Source of the DNA: Thiothrix litoralis
GTDB lineage: Bacteria; Pseudomonadota; Gammaproteobacteria; Thiotrichales; Thiotrichaceae
DNA: 64,000 nt
Assembly (NCBI RefSeq): GCF_017901135.1
Contig: NZ_CP072801.1
Location: 992,001 to 1,056,000, forward strand
Direction: 5' to 3'
Positions 7,410 through 18,681 of this stretch are shown here, piece by piece. Every line of letters starts with the position of its first letter. The first letter of the stretch is position 1. The position numbers were made by a program, and so were the translations under genes. The notes beneath the pieces were generated by a model, which worked only from the letters and a program-made list of their open reading frames with translations, had not been told where the DNA came from and searched no databases.

Positions 7410-9344
7410 TTAAACCTTAGGGGTTTTAGGTTTCACAGGCTTTTTGACGGCAGGTTTCTTGGCCGCTTGCGGCGCTGGAGCAGCCTTGGGCGTTTTTGCT
7501 GAGGCTTCAGGCAAGATAGTGGCCTCTAGTACGGGTGTCGCCTCTCCCAAACGGGATTTGACATAAGTCCCCGGTGCGTTTTCAATGACAGCTAGTTTGC
7601 CAGACCCAGGTTGACGGGCATCAACTTGTTCATTGTTGGCGAGGGTGCGTACCCAGCTATCCCATTCTGGCCACCAGGAACCTGCGTTGATTTGGGTGTT
7701 TGCTAACCAAGCATCTGGGTTTTCTGGCAGCTCGTTGCTGACACGGTAGTTGTACTTGTTGGCGGCAGGCGGGTTAACGATACCCGCAATATGACCGGAA
7801 CCACCCAGGATAAAACGTACATCACCGCCAAACAAGCGAGCACCGGCGTAGGTGGATTTCCACGGAGCAATGTGGTCTTCGAGGGTGGAAATGAAGCAGG
7901 CAGGCACGTCAATGGTACTCAGATCCAGTTCTACACCTTCCACGCTCAGAGCTTTAGGTTGGCAAAGCTTGTTGTCTTTGTAGAGGTTGCGCAAATACCA
8001 GGAATGCATTTTGGCAGGCATCCGGGTGGAGTCTGAGTTCCAATACAGCAAGTCAAACGGACGCGGGTCATTCCCCAACAGGTAGTTATTGACGTAGAAC
8101 GACCAGATCAGGTCATTAGCACGTAACAGGTTGAAGGCACCTGACATAGTGCTGCCATCCAGATAACCCTGTTCGTTCATTTGGGCTTCGATGTTGCTGA
8201 TTTGGATTTCATCAATGAACAGTCCCAGTTCGCCGGGTTCGGAAAAGTCCAACATGGTGGTGAAGAAGGTCGCGCTTTTGACGCGGTTATCACCTTTGGC
8301 TTTCAGGTAAGCGAGGGTGGAAGACAGCAAGGTTCCGCCGATGCAGTAGCCGATGAGGTTCATATCGGCTTCACCGGTATCGCACTCCACCGCATCCATC
8401 GCGGTGATAACGGCCTGTAGGTAGTCTTCAAAGCCGGTGTCAGCGTAGGTTTCGTCCGGGTTGACCCATGACATGACGTAAACGGTATGGCCTTGATCTA
8501 CCAGCCACTTGAGCATGGAGTTTTTGGGTTGCAGGTCGAGAATGTAGAACTTGTTGATCCACGGTGGCACGATCATCAAGGGGCGCTTGAGGACTTTTTC
8601 GGTGCTCGGTGTGTACTGGATCAACTGGAACATGCGGTTCTGGAACACGACTTTGCCGGGTGTGGCTGCGACGTTTTCCCCCAGTTTGAAGGCTTTGGTG
8701 TCGGTCATGCGGATGCGCAATTGACCATTCCCGGCTTCGAGGTCTTCCAGCATGTTTTTCAAGCCGTGTACCAGATTTGCACCTTTGGTTTCACGGATTT
8801 TTTCCAGTACCGCCGGGTTAGTCATGGCGAAATTGGTGGGTGAGATGGCATCTAACCCGCGTTCGGTGAAAAATTTTACCCGTTCGGCGGTACGCTCATC
8901 CAGCCCTTCGGCAGAGGCTACCAGTTTGCGCGTCCAATCGGACATCAGCAGGTAAGACTGTTTGATCATGTCGAAGGCAGGTTTGTTTTCCCAGTCTTCA
9001 TGGCTAAAACGGCGGTCTGATTTGGCTGTTTCCATGACTTTAGGCGCGGCTTGACCGCTTATGAAGCTTTGCATGGCTTGTTGAGTCAGCTCCATCGACT
9101 TTTGCCAGAAAGCCATATTGGTTTCGATGAGTTTTTCCGGGTTTTTGGCGATGGCTTCTGCCCAGTCACTGTAAGCTGTTTTCAGGTTGAAGGGGTCAAG
9201 GTTCATGTTTTCGTGGGCTTTGCTGAAACCCGCCATGACTTCTTCAACCTGCTTGAAATTGTCCTGCATTTCTTTGGTCACTGAGGCATAGCCTAGCGCA
9301 CCGATATCGGCTTGGTTATCCGCAGCCTGTTTGTTGTCGGCCAT
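7410..9344 (-). CDS. phaC: Class I polyhydroxyalkanoate synthase PhaC
   Basis: 644-residue PHA synthase, which polymerises (R)-3-hydroxyacyl-CoA on the granule surface. The N-terminal domain (residues 1-200) is helical; the catalytic alpha/beta-hydrolase domain has the Cys lipase box GYCIGG, the Asp in STLEDHIAPW and the His in GGSGHIAGIVNPP. The length exceeds the usual 560-600 because of a tail from about residue 605 rich in Ala, Pro and Lys (KKPAVKKPVKPKTPKV), like the tails of AlgP/PhaF-type proteins that bind DNA or granules. No phaA/phaB/phaR are adjacent. It lies 55 bases downstream of oppA on the same strand. Confidence 0.93.
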   Translation of the reverse strand: MADNKQAADNQADIGALGYASVTKEMQDNFKQVEEVMAGFSKAHENMNLDPFNLKTAYSDWAEAIAKNPEKLIETNMAFWQKSMELTQQAMQSFISGQAAPKVMETAKSDRRFSHEDWENKPAFDMIKQSYLLMSDWTRKLVASAEGLDERTAERVKFFTERGLDAISPTNFAMTNPAVLEKIRETKGANLVHGLKNMLEDLEAGNGQLRIRMTDTKAFKLGENVAATPGKVVFQNRMFQLIQYTPSTEKVLKRPLMIVPPWINKFYILDLQPKNSMLKWLVDQGHTVYVMSWVNPDETYADTGFEDYLQAVITAMDAVECDTGEADMNLIGYCIGGTLLSSTLAYLKAKGDNRVKSATFFTTMLDFSEPGELGLFIDEIQISNIEAQMNEQGYLDGSTMSGAFNLLRANDLIWSFYVNNYLLGNDPRPFDLLYWNSDSTRMPAKMHSWYLRNLYKDNKLCQPKALSVEGVELDLSTIDVPACFISTLEDHIAPWKSTYAGARLFGGDVRFILGGSGHIAGIVNPPAANKYNYRVSNELPENPDAWLANTQINAGSWWPEWDSWVRTLANNEQVDARQPGSGKLAVIENAPGTYVKSRLGEATPVLEATILPEASAKTPKAAPAPQAAKKPAVKKPVKPKTPKV

Positions 9345-9399
9345 GTGTGTCTCCTTTGGTAGTGGTCTCTGATTTTGGTTGTGGTGCTGCGATGTTATG

Positions 9400-10977
9400 T
9401 TATGGTTTTAATCGTAAATACTGGGTTTGATGGACATCCATCACGTTGTTTTCCCAGCCGCTCAGTTTTGGGCTGATCAAGTGCTGAGTGGTATTGTAGT
9501 AGATAGGAATGATGGGTGTATCGGCCAGCAGGATGCGTTCGGCCTGTTCCAGCGCTTCGCGGCGCTTGTTTGTGTCGCTTTGGGTTTCGGCTTCCTGCAT
9601 CAGGCGGTCGTATTCGGGGTTGTTGTAACCGGCGGTGTTCATTTCACCCACATCAGATTTGAACAGGCTGAGGAAGGTGTGGGCATCGTTGTAATCGCCG
9701 ACCCAGCTTGAACGCACGACCTGAAACTGCTTTTGCTTGCGTGAGCTGAGGTAGACTTTCCATTCTTCGTTACGCAGGCTGGTTTTGACGCCGAGTACTT
9801 GTTTCCACATGGCAGCGATGGCAATGGCGAGTTTTTTGTTGTTGTCGCTGGTGTTGTAGAGGATTTCTAGCTCCAGCGGTTTGTCCGCGCCATAGCCACT
9901 TTCGGCGTACAGCGATTGCGCCAGTTGGGTGCGGGCGGCTTTATCCAGCGATTTTTCTTCCATGTTTTGCTGGGTGTAGTGGTCAACGGGTGGAACCCAG
10001 CCCCATGCCGGAATTTCGCCCGATTGGGTGATTTTGTCGGTGAGGATGTCGCGATCCAGTGCCAGTGACAGGGCGCGGCGCAATTTGGGGTTGCCCTTGA
10101 AGGCGGGATTTTCCAGATTGAGCGCGTAGTAATACGTGCCAATGTAAGGCGTGCTGCGGAAGTCGGCGGGGAAATCTTTTTCCACGGTTTTGATTTGGTC
10201 GGCGGGCACGTCGTAGGTGATGTCGATTTCCCCGGCACGGTAACGTTTGAGTTCGCTGCTTTGGTCTTCGGTAGGGATGTAGTACACGCTGTCGATATTT
10301 ACCTCGGCGGCACGGCGGTAATGCGGGTTTTTCACCAGTTTGATGTGGTCTTGTGGAATCCATTCGCTTAGGCAGTAAGCGCCGTTGCAGCGGATATTTT
10401 CCGGCTTGATCCAGTCCTTGCCTGATTTTTCAATGGCTTGCTTGGGGGCGGGGTAGGCCATTGGGTGCATCAACATGCCGAGGAAATAGGGCGTGGGCGC
10501 TTTGAGGTTGATTTCCAGCGTGTGCGGGTCAATGGCTTTGACGCCGATTTGTGCTGGGTCTTTTTGCTCGCCTTTGCTGAAGGCTTCCGCGCCTGCAATC
10601 GGCCAGAGGATGAAGGCGTAGTCGGAAGCTGTTGCCGGGTCAAGGGCGCGATGGTAGGCGTAGACGAAATCGTCAGCGGTGACGGGTGTACCATCCGACC
10701 ACTGGCTGTCGTTACGCAGGTGGAAGGTGTAGCGTTTGCCGTCGGCGCTGATTTCCCATTTTTCGGCGACTCCGGGCTGGAGTTTGCCGAATGCGTCTTC
10801 GGTCACGAGTCCTTCAAACATGTCACGCTGGATATTCGCTTCGGAAACCCCGGAGGATTTATGGATGTCGAGGGTTTCCGGTTCAGTGCCATTACCGCGT
10901 TTCAGCACGGTTTCAGCCAGTACAAACGGGCTGTAGAGCAGGCAGAGGGCAAGTAACAAGCGTGGCAATTTGCGCAT
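9400..10977 (-). CDS. oppA: Periplasmic oligopeptide-binding protein OppA
   Basis: 525-residue solute-binding protein of family 5. It has a signal peptide (MRKLPRLLLALCLLYSPFVLA) and the family signature VAEKWEISADGKRYTFHLR, then WSDGTPVTADDFVYAY. The C-terminal region (YNTTQHLISPKLSGWENN) is typical of OppA/MppA. It binds oligopeptides in the periplasm and delivers them to OppBC. The start at 10977 is chosen because it begins the signal peptide and is preceded by AGGAAAA; the frame opens 9 codons earlier. It is separated from oppBC by phaC, the CPBP protease gene and the regulator. Confidence 0.9.
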   Translation of the reverse strand: MRKLPRLLLALCLLYSPFVLAETVLKRGNGTEPETLDIHKSSGVSEANIQRDMFEGLVTEDAFGKLQPGVAEKWEISADGKRYTFHLRNDSQWSDGTPVTADDFVYAYHRALDPATASDYAFILWPIAGAEAFSKGEQKDPAQIGVKAIDPHTLEINLKAPTPYFLGMLMHPMAYPAPKQAIEKSGKDWIKPENIRCNGAYCLSEWIPQDHIKLVKNPHYRRAAEVNIDSVYYIPTEDQSSELKRYRAGEIDITYDVPADQIKTVEKDFPADFRSTPYIGTYYYALNLENPAFKGNPKLRRALSLALDRDILTDKITQSGEIPAWGWVPPVDHYTQQNMEEKSLDKAARTQLAQSLYAESGYGADKPLELEILYNTSDNNKKLAIAIAAMWKQVLGVKTSLRNEEWKVYLSSRKQKQFQVVRSSWVGDYNDAHTFLSLFKSDVGEMNTAGYNNPEYDRLMQEAETQSDTNKRREALEQAERILLADTPIIPIYYNTTQHLISPKLSGWENNVMDVHQTQYLRLKP

Positions 10978-11019
10978 GAGTTTTTCCTGTCGTTGAGGGA
11001 GCAAACACTATAACACAGG

Positions 11020-11760
11020 CTATTCCCCTAATGCCCGTGAGCGCATCAGTGAACGCATTAGCGGAAAGCCGAGTGAGGCGGTGAGGCGTTCGGCAGTGTC
11101 TTTTAAGGAACGGGTGGTTTGGAAATCGGGTACTTTGCCCGCCAGAATCACCCAGTTTTTGCTACCGGTGAGTACGGTGCGGATGTCAGCAAAGTGCAGG
11201 CGCAAGGCGTCGCGCAGCAAGGGGTCTTCGCGGTGTTCTGTCCAGCAATTCAGCACCAACCAGCCATCTTCCTTGAGTGCATCGGCACAGCGGGCGATGA
11301 AGTCGGTGCGTAATTGCACCTGATCCACCCCGTCGCCGTGGTAAAGGTCGGCAAATACCACATCCACTTTACGCAGCTCATTGCTGTTCAGGAAGTCATC
11401 GGCATCTTGCTGGATGATTTGCAGGCGTTTGCTGCGCGGCATCTGGAAATAGCGGTGTGCCAATTCGATCACGGTGGCGCGTAATTCCACGGCGGTGATG
11501 TGAATGCCGGGAATGTGGCGGTGTAAAGCTGTGACCAGACTGCCGCCGCCCAAGCCTAGAATCAGTACCCGTTTCGGTTGGCAAAATAGTAGCACCAGCA
11601 ACATGGCTTGGGTGTATTCGTATTGCAGTACGTGGGGGGTGGCTTTCAAACAACGGCTTTGCTCATCGTTGGGTGCAAAGGCTAGAATGCGGCATTCGCC
11701 ATCGTCGAGTACCGTGATGGAGCCGAATTCATCGTCGCTGTGGTGTAAGGTTTGTATCAT
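11020..11760 (-). CDS. Spermidine synthase-like methyltransferase-fold protein
   Basis: 246-residue Rossmann-fold protein of the spermidine synthase-like group. The nucleotide-binding loop is VLILGLGGGSLVTAL, followed by the acidic VEL and the QDADDFL motif and DVVFADLYHGDGV, where spermidine synthase has its catalytic Asp region. It lacks the N-terminal beta domain of true SpeE (usual length about 285). Many such genes have no demonstrated polyamine synthase activity. It is divergent from nagZ with 43 bases between starts. Confidence 0.7.
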   Translation of the reverse strand: MIQTLHHSDDEFGSITVLDDGECRILAFAPNDEQSRCLKATPHVLQYEYTQAMLLVLLFCQPKRVLILGLGGGSLVTALHRHIPGIHITAVELRATVIELAHRYFQMPRSKRLQIIQQDADDFLNSNELRKVDVVFADLYHGDGVDQVQLRTDFIARCADALKEDGWLVLNCWTEHREDPLLRDALRLHFADIRTVLTGSKNWVILAGKVPDFQTTRSLKDTAERLTASLGFPLMRSLMRSRALGE

Positions 11761-11803
11761 GGCGTAAACGTATCACAAGTGTGTGACTAAAAGGAGCAAG
11801 GAA

Positions 11804-12886
11804 ATGTCATTGGGGCCAGTGATGCTGGATGTGGCAGGTACTGAATTGAGTGCCGAAGATCGTGAATTATTGCAGCACCCGGCCGTGGGTGGCGTGATCC
11901 TGTTTGCGCGTAATTACCAGAACCCGACACAGCTTGCGGCGTTGACGGCGAGTATCCGGGCGCTACGTGAGCCGCATTTGCTGGTGGCGGTGGATCAAGA
12001 AGGCGGGCGGGTGCAACGTTTCCGTGAAGGTTTCAAGCGTTTGCCACCAGCGGGGTATTACGCGGCTTTGTACCAACAGTCACCTATTGCGGCAGGTCAG
12101 GTTGCGCAGCGCATGGGCTGGTTGATGGCCGCCGAGTTGCAGGCGGTGGGGGTGGATTTCAGCTTTGCCCCAGTGCTGGATATTGACCGGGGTTTAAGTC
12201 GGGTCATCGGCGACCGTGCCTTTGGTGAGCAAGCGCAAACGGTGAGCGATTTGACCGGGGCGTGGATGCAGGGGGTGCGGCTGGCGGGCATGGTGTCGGT
12301 CGGTAAACATTTCCCCGGTCATGGTGGGGTGACGGCCGATTCGCACGAGGCTTTGCCGTGTGACGAGCGCAGTTTTGAAACGCTGTGGCAGGAAGATATG
12401 TTGCCGTTTGGGCATTTGATCGCTCAGGGCTTGGAAGCGGTGATGCCCTCCCACGTGGTTTACCCTTGTGTGGATGACGCACCAGCGGGATTTTCCAGCG
12501 CGTGGTTACAGACGATTTTGCGCGGGAAGATGGGGTTTCAGGGGGCGATTTTCAGCGATGCGCTGGATATGGCCGCAGCGGCGGCAGCCGGGGATTTTGT
12601 CGGGCGGGCGCAAGCAGCTTTGGCAGCAGGCTGTGACCAGTTACTGATGTGCAATAACCGTGCGGCAGCCGTGACGGTGGTAGAAGCGTTGGCGGATTAC
12701 CGTGACCCGGCAGCACAGGCACGCTTGGCGCGTTTATACAGCCGCCATTTCACCCCGCTGGTACAAGTGCAACAGCATCCGTATTGGGCAGAAGCTGAAA
12801 CGGTGTTGGAACAATTTGCGGCTTACAGTGTGTCGGGTGTGACCTTGGCGTATGACCCTACCACACGCGGCGGAACGGTGTTGTAG
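11804..12886 (+). CDS. nagZ: Beta-N-acetylhexosaminidase NagZ
   Basis: 360-residue cytoplasmic glycoside hydrolase family 3 enzyme that removes GlcNAc from GlcNAc-anhydromuropeptides in cell-wall recycling. Key motifs: VAVDQEGGRVQRF, the signature GMVSVGKHFPGHG with the His of the catalytic His/Asp dyad, and the nucleophile Asp in GAIFSDALDM. Length matches the Gram-negative NagZ class. The start at 11804 (MSLGPVMLDV) has a good AGGAGCAAGGAA upstream; the open frame extends 7 codons further without a ribosome site. Such enzymes can influence AmpC induction, but no ampC is seen here. Confidence 0.93.
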   Translation: MSLGPVMLDVAGTELSAEDRELLQHPAVGGVILFARNYQNPTQLAALTASIRALREPHLLVAVDQEGGRVQRFREGFKRLPPAGYYAALYQQSPIAAGQVAQRMGWLMAAELQAVGVDFSFAPVLDIDRGLSRVIGDRAFGEQAQTVSDLTGAWMQGVRLAGMVSVGKHFPGHGGVTADSHEALPCDERSFETLWQEDMLPFGHLIAQGLEAVMPSHVVYPCVDDAPAGFSSAWLQTILRGKMGFQGAIFSDALDMAAAAAAGDFVGRAQAALAAGCDQLLMCNNRAAAVTVVEALADYRDPAAQARLARLYSRHFTPLVQVQQHPYWAEAETVLEQFAAYSVSGVTLAYDPTTRGGTVL

Positions 12887-12903
12887 GTAGGAAGATGTGA
12901 AGC

Positions 12904-13554
12904 TTACTCTTTGAGTTTGATGAGCAAGCTGCCTTCTTGAACATGGATGTCTTCAACACCAGCGGCGAATGACTGCCAGAAACCGGCATTGCTGCCAAAC
13001 TCATTGACCAGATCAACGTTTTTTAGGTTGCCTAGCCAAGCGTTAGGTACGGGGACTCCCCAGACGCTGACGCCTTTGAGTTTGACGATGGGGTGACCAT
13101 TGGCATAGGCGAGTTCTATGCCAGCGTTCACTTTGAGGGTTTTGCCGCCGATAAACGGGAAGTCTGGGTCGAGTGGCAGCAGGATTTTGGCACTGGCGAG
13201 ATTGTCAGCAAGGTCGATCACAGCCTTTTCGCCCATGTCGGTGTTTGTTGCCAATAAGGCATTCAGCTCTTTTTCGGTGAGGGCAATTTCGCGTTTCGCC
13301 CCGATCTCGGTATAAGGTTCCGGTTTCAGGTCGGGGGTGGGTGTGCTTGCCATCAGCTCAGGCAGGCCAATTTGCTGGAGCTTGCGTTCCAGTACGGAGG
13401 TTTCCTGGGTATTCAGGGTGACGGGCTGAAAAGGTTTGGGGAACAGGAAATACTGTACTACCCACAGCGTGACGCTGACGGAGATGAATACCGTCAGCAA
13501 TATCAGCCCTATTAAGTGCAAACACCCAATCTTATGTTCTGAACTTGTGCTCAT
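12904..13554 (-). CDS. Membrane-anchored hypothetical protein
   Basis: 216-residue protein with one N-terminal membrane helix (LIGLILLTVFISVSVTLWVVQYFLF), so it is anchored in the inner membrane with the rest in the periplasm. The soluble part contains ALTEKELNALLATN and DLADNLASAKILLPLDPDFPFIGGKTL, a pattern like YpmS/DUF2140-type lipid-associated proteins, but I cannot assign it firmly. It is convergent with nagZ and divergent from thiL. Confidence 0.6.
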   Translation of the reverse strand: MSTSSEHKIGCLHLIGLILLTVFISVSVTLWVVQYFLFPKPFQPVTLNTQETSVLERKLQQIGLPELMASTPTPDLKPEPYTEIGAKREIALTEKELNALLATNTDMGEKAVIDLADNLASAKILLPLDPDFPFIGGKTLKVNAGIELAYANGHPIVKLKGVSVWGVPVPNAWLGNLKNVDLVNEFGSNAGFWQSFAAGVEDIHVQEGSLLIKLKE

Positions 13555-13689
13555 TTATGCTCCAGCAAGAATAATGTACGAGCCTGTTGAGGCTGGGTCA
13601 TTGTCATTGTTAGCATTTAGCATAAAACGTCTGGCTGGGTTTATGGAAATCTGCCAGAGTCTATTATTTAACGATTAACGGGCGGTAGT

Positions 13690-14640
13690 ATGTCGGAATT
13701 TGATCTAATCCGCGAATACTTTTTGTGGGACGCATCCCCTGATACGACGGTGCGGATCAGCGTTGGTGATGATGCTGCGGTGTTGAGGATACCACTGGAT
13801 AAAGAACTGATTATTTCTGTTGATACCCTCAATGAAGGAATCCATTTCCCAGTAAAAACCCCACCCCATGCTATTGGGTACAAGGCGCTGGCGGTCAACC
13901 TCAGTGATCTTGCGGCGATGGGGGCACAACCTGCTTGGTTTACCTTGGCGTTGTCAATGCCGGTTGCTGACACGGTTTGGGTTGGCGAATTTACACGCGG
14001 AATGCGCGAGCTGGCACAACAACACGGTATTTTCCTGATAGGCGGGGATACCACTCGTGGGGCGTTGAGCATCACCCTGCAAGTGATGGGGCTGGCAGCG
14101 CCGGGCAAGGCATTATTACGCAGTGGGGCGCAACACGGCGACCTGATTTGTGTGTCAGGGACGCTGGGGGATGCAGCAGCCGGGTTGGCGGTAGTACAAA
14201 ACCGTTTGGCTTTGGCGGCAGAGGCGGCGGAGTACTGCGTCCAACGCCTGAATTATCCGACAGCACGCTTGGGATTGGGAAATGTGTTGCAGGGCAGGGC
14301 AACCGCCTGCATGGATATTTCTGACGGTTTGTTAGCTGATCTGGGGCATTTGCTGAAAGCATCGGGGGTAGGTGCGCGTTTGCACCACGCTTTGCTGCCG
14401 GTTTCACCCGCATTGACCAGCGTTGCGCTTGATCAACGACTGGACTTTGCACTCAGGGGGGGGGACGATTATGAGTTATTATTTACCTTGCCCAAAACCT
14501 TGTTAGCTGTTGTGCGGCAAGAGGCGTCCAAACAGAAAATTGGGGTTACCGTCATTGGGGAAATCGACGCGCAGCAGGTTGATTTACAGCTAGATTACGC
14601 TTTTTCCGATAAGCGGTGTGGATACGAACATTTTTCTTGA
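13690..14640 (+). CDS. thiL: Thiamine-monophosphate kinase ThiL
   Basis: 316-residue AIR-synthase-fold kinase that phosphorylates thiamine phosphate to thiamine diphosphate in the cytoplasm. Motifs: the N-terminal SEFDLIREYF, the metal-binding VGDDAAVL, STLN-like VDTLNEGIHFP, ALAVNLSDLAAMGA, LIGGDTTRG, MDISDGLLADLGHLL and GGDDYELLFT. Length is normal. It stands alone here rather than in the nus-rib cluster often found in gammaproteobacteria. The ATG at 13690 follows GGGCGGTAGT. Confidence 0.92.
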   Translation: MSEFDLIREYFLWDASPDTTVRISVGDDAAVLRIPLDKELIISVDTLNEGIHFPVKTPPHAIGYKALAVNLSDLAAMGAQPAWFTLALSMPVADTVWVGEFTRGMRELAQQHGIFLIGGDTTRGALSITLQVMGLAAPGKALLRSGAQHGDLICVSGTLGDAAAGLAVVQNRLALAAEAAEYCVQRLNYPTARLGLGNVLQGRATACMDISDGLLADLGHLLKASGVGARLHHALLPVSPALTSVALDQRLDFALRGGDDYELLFTLPKTLLAVVRQEASKQKIGVTVIGEIDAQQVDLQLDYAFSDKRCGYEHFS

Positions 14641-14715
14641 GAATGGCATCTTGTGTTGGAACCTTTGCAAACATACCATGGTCTATCAAAATAACAATCA
14701 CTTAGGGCCTTGAAT

Positions 14716-15294
14716 ATGAAAAACAATATGAAAGTGGGAGCTGCCGCGCTGACTTTGGCAGTATTGATGTCTGGTTGCGCACCTGTCCCAGGAACGGCTC
14801 CTCAGGCGGGCACGACCACAGGTGGTAATTACAACACCAATGGTTATGGGGCAACGGCTCCAGCGGCGGGCACTGATTACGGTTATAACACCGGGACAGC
14901 AGCCAATACCGGTACAACCTCTAGCGCCTCTTACTTTGATAATGGAGCGAGCGCGGCTCCTAGTTATGGTGCAGCACCTGCTCCTAGTTATGGCGCAACG
15001 GCAACACCTACGAGCAGTAGTTACTACGACTACGCTGCACCCGGCTCAAGTGGCGGTACTGCCAGCAACTCGATAGGTGGTGCTTACGCCGTACAGGTAT
15101 TGGCCAGCGGCAACAGCGGTACGGCTGAGTCCATGCGTGGTCAGATGCAGTCGATGGGCTTTAATGCGGTGGTTGATCAGGTCGGAGGTTATTACAAGGT
15201 GCGTGTACCGTTCAGCAGCGAAAGTGAAGCAAAATCCAACTTGGGGCGTATCCGTTCCAGTGGCGCACCGGATGCTTTCTATACTGTCCGTTAA
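14716..15294 (+). CDS. SPOR-domain lipoprotein
   Basis: About 192 residues. The N-terminus is a lipoprotein signal (AALTLAVLMSGC) with acylation at the Cys after LMSG. The middle (residues 25-120) is a low-complexity Gly/Thr/Ala/Tyr linker with short imperfect repeats (APSYGA occurs twice). The last 70 residues form a SPOR domain (YAVQVLASGNSGTAESMRGQM ends at a beta strand YYKVRVPF), which binds denuded septal peptidoglycan. It resembles RlpA/DedD-type division-site proteins but has no RlpA catalytic domain. I use the ATG at 14716 rather than the upstream TTG. Confidence 0.8.
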   Translation: MKNNMKVGAAALTLAVLMSGCAPVPGTAPQAGTTTGGNYNTNGYGATAPAAGTDYGYNTGTAANTGTTSSASYFDNGASAAPSYGAAPAPSYGATATPTSSSYYDYAAPGSSGGTASNSIGGAYAVQVLASGNSGTAESMRGQMQSMGFNAVVDQVGGYYKVRVPFSSESEAKSNLGRIRSSGAPDAFYTVR

Positions 15295-15324
15295 ATAGTG
15301 GTGTAAGCATTAATGCATTCTTAG

Positions 15325-15348
15325 AATGCCTCCATTAATGGGGGCATT
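15325..15348 (+). terminator. Stem-loop terminator after the SPOR lipoprotein gene
   Basis: An inverted repeat AATGCC-TCC-ATTA-ATGG-GGGCATT forms a strong hairpin about 30 bases downstream of the SPOR lipoprotein stop codon. It is followed by a weak T-rich stretch (TTGGCATTTCG), so termination may be partial. Confidence 0.5.
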
Positions 15349-15438
15349 TGGCATTTCGTAGCATCAATTACCCCGCTCTTCCGTTTGCTCTACACTTTAT
15401 GTTTAGGTAAATGCTAAAAATCGTTATATATAAGTCAT

Positions 15439-17243
<1,805 letters not shown>

Positions 17244-17277
17244 GTAATGCACATCCTTGGGGAGTTAGGCAGCAAGA

Positions 17278-18678
17278 TTAAAACGGCAGTGCCTCCGGGG
17301 TCAATTGTAGGCGTTGAATATCTGCACGGAACAGGGCGCGGATGTCTTCCAGTCGCCCCGGTGTATCGGCCTCAAAGCGTAAGGTAATGCTAGGGCTGGT
17401 GTTGGATGCACGTGCCAAGCCCCAGCCGTCGGCGTATTCCGCCCGCATCCCGTCGAGGGTAATCAGGCGTTGCGCTTGCAACTGCTGGTCTTGCATCCAG
17501 ATCGCCATGACCGCCGTGGCGGCTTCGTAGGAGGCAAAGCGCAGTTTGTGTTCCGGGGTGCTAAAGCCTTCGGGGATGCGGGCAAAGACGTCTGCCGGGC
17601 TGGCGGTTTCCTGTGCAAGGATTTCCAGCAAGCGAGCGGCGATGTACATGCCATCATCGTATTCCATGCCCCGGTCGCGCAGCACGATATGCCCGCTGAA
17701 TTCGCCACCCAATACCGCGTCGTGTTCACGGATGTATTTTTTCAACAGGGAATGCCCGCTGATGCACATGCCAGGAATGCCGCCTGCGTCATGGATGGCT
17801 TTATCCAGCCGATAGGTGCATTTCACGTCATAAGCCACTACCCGCCCCGGCTGTTCAGGCAAGACGCTTTGCGCCAACAGGGTCAGGATGCGGTCAGGCC
17901 AGAGGATATGCCCGTCGCCATCCACCGCAATCAGGCGGTCGCCATCACCATCAAAGGCGATGCCAATGTCCAGGGCTTGTTCCCGCACCAATGTTTGCAG
18001 GGCTTGCAGGTTGGCGGGCTGGGTCGGGTCGGGTGAGTGGTTGGGGAAGTTGCCGTCTACGTCGCAAAACAGGGGGTGTACGTCGCAGCCGATGTCCCGG
18101 AACAGTTGTTCCGCCAAGAGTGCCGTCGCGCCATTGCCGCAGTCTACCCCGATGCGTAAACGCCGTTGCAGGTGGATTTGCTGGCAGACTGCTTGCTGGT
18201 AGGCGGGCAGGATAGGTGCGGTTTGCAGCTTGCCCGCGTGGGGTTGATGCCAGAGTTCACCCCGGATAATGCGTTCGTAGAGATTCTGGATTTGTTCGTT
18301 GTATTGGCATTCGCCATTGATGACGATTTTGATGCCATTTTCGTTGGGTGGGTTATGGCTGCCGGTAATCATCACGCCATGCGGGGCAAGGCCGGATTGC
18401 ACTGCAAAATACAGCACCGGTGTTGGCAACATGCCCAGATCGGTGACGTGGCAACCCGCTTGCAACAAACCTTCCGTGACTGCTTGCGCTAATGTTGGGC
18501 TGGAAAGTCTCCCATCACGTCCGAGTACGACAGATTGGGTGCCCATGTCGCGTAATTGTGAGCCAATGGCTTGCCCAATCAGGCGCACGCTGTGTTCGGT
18601 GAGGTTGTCGGCATACACACCGCGCACGTCATAGGCACGAAACAATGAATGCGCAATCGGGGAGTGTGGGATAGTCAT
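17278..18678 (-). CDS. algC: Phosphomannomutase/phosphoglucomutase AlgC
   Basis: 466-residue alpha-D-phosphohexomutase that interconverts mannose or glucose 6- and 1-phosphates for polysaccharide and LPS precursors. The four family loops are visible: the N-terminal FRAYDVRGVY, the phosphoserine loop MITGSHNPPNENGIKI, the metal loop IAFDGDGDRLIAVD and the sugar loop GGEFSGHI. Length matches the Pseudomonas AlgC/PMM-PGM class. It is the gene after dut with a 3-base gap, in the coaBC-dut-algC order common in Gammaproteobacteria. Confidence 0.93.
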   Translation of the reverse strand: MTIPHSPIAHSLFRAYDVRGVYADNLTEHSVRLIGQAIGSQLRDMGTQSVVLGRDGRLSSPTLAQAVTEGLLQAGCHVTDLGMLPTPVLYFAVQSGLAPHGVMITGSHNPPNENGIKIVINGECQYNEQIQNLYERIIRGELWHQPHAGKLQTAPILPAYQQAVCQQIHLQRRLRIGVDCGNGATALLAEQLFRDIGCDVHPLFCDVDGNFPNHSPDPTQPANLQALQTLVREQALDIGIAFDGDGDRLIAVDGDGHILWPDRILTLLAQSVLPEQPGRVVAYDVKCTYRLDKAIHDAGGIPGMCISGHSLLKKYIREHDAVLGGEFSGHIVLRDRGMEYDDGMYIAARLLEILAQETASPADVFARIPEGFSTPEHKLRFASYEAATAVMAIWMQDQQLQAQRLITLDGMRAEYADGWGLARASNTSPSITLRFEADTPGRLEDIRALFRADIQRLQLTPEALPF

Positions 18679-18681
18679 AGC

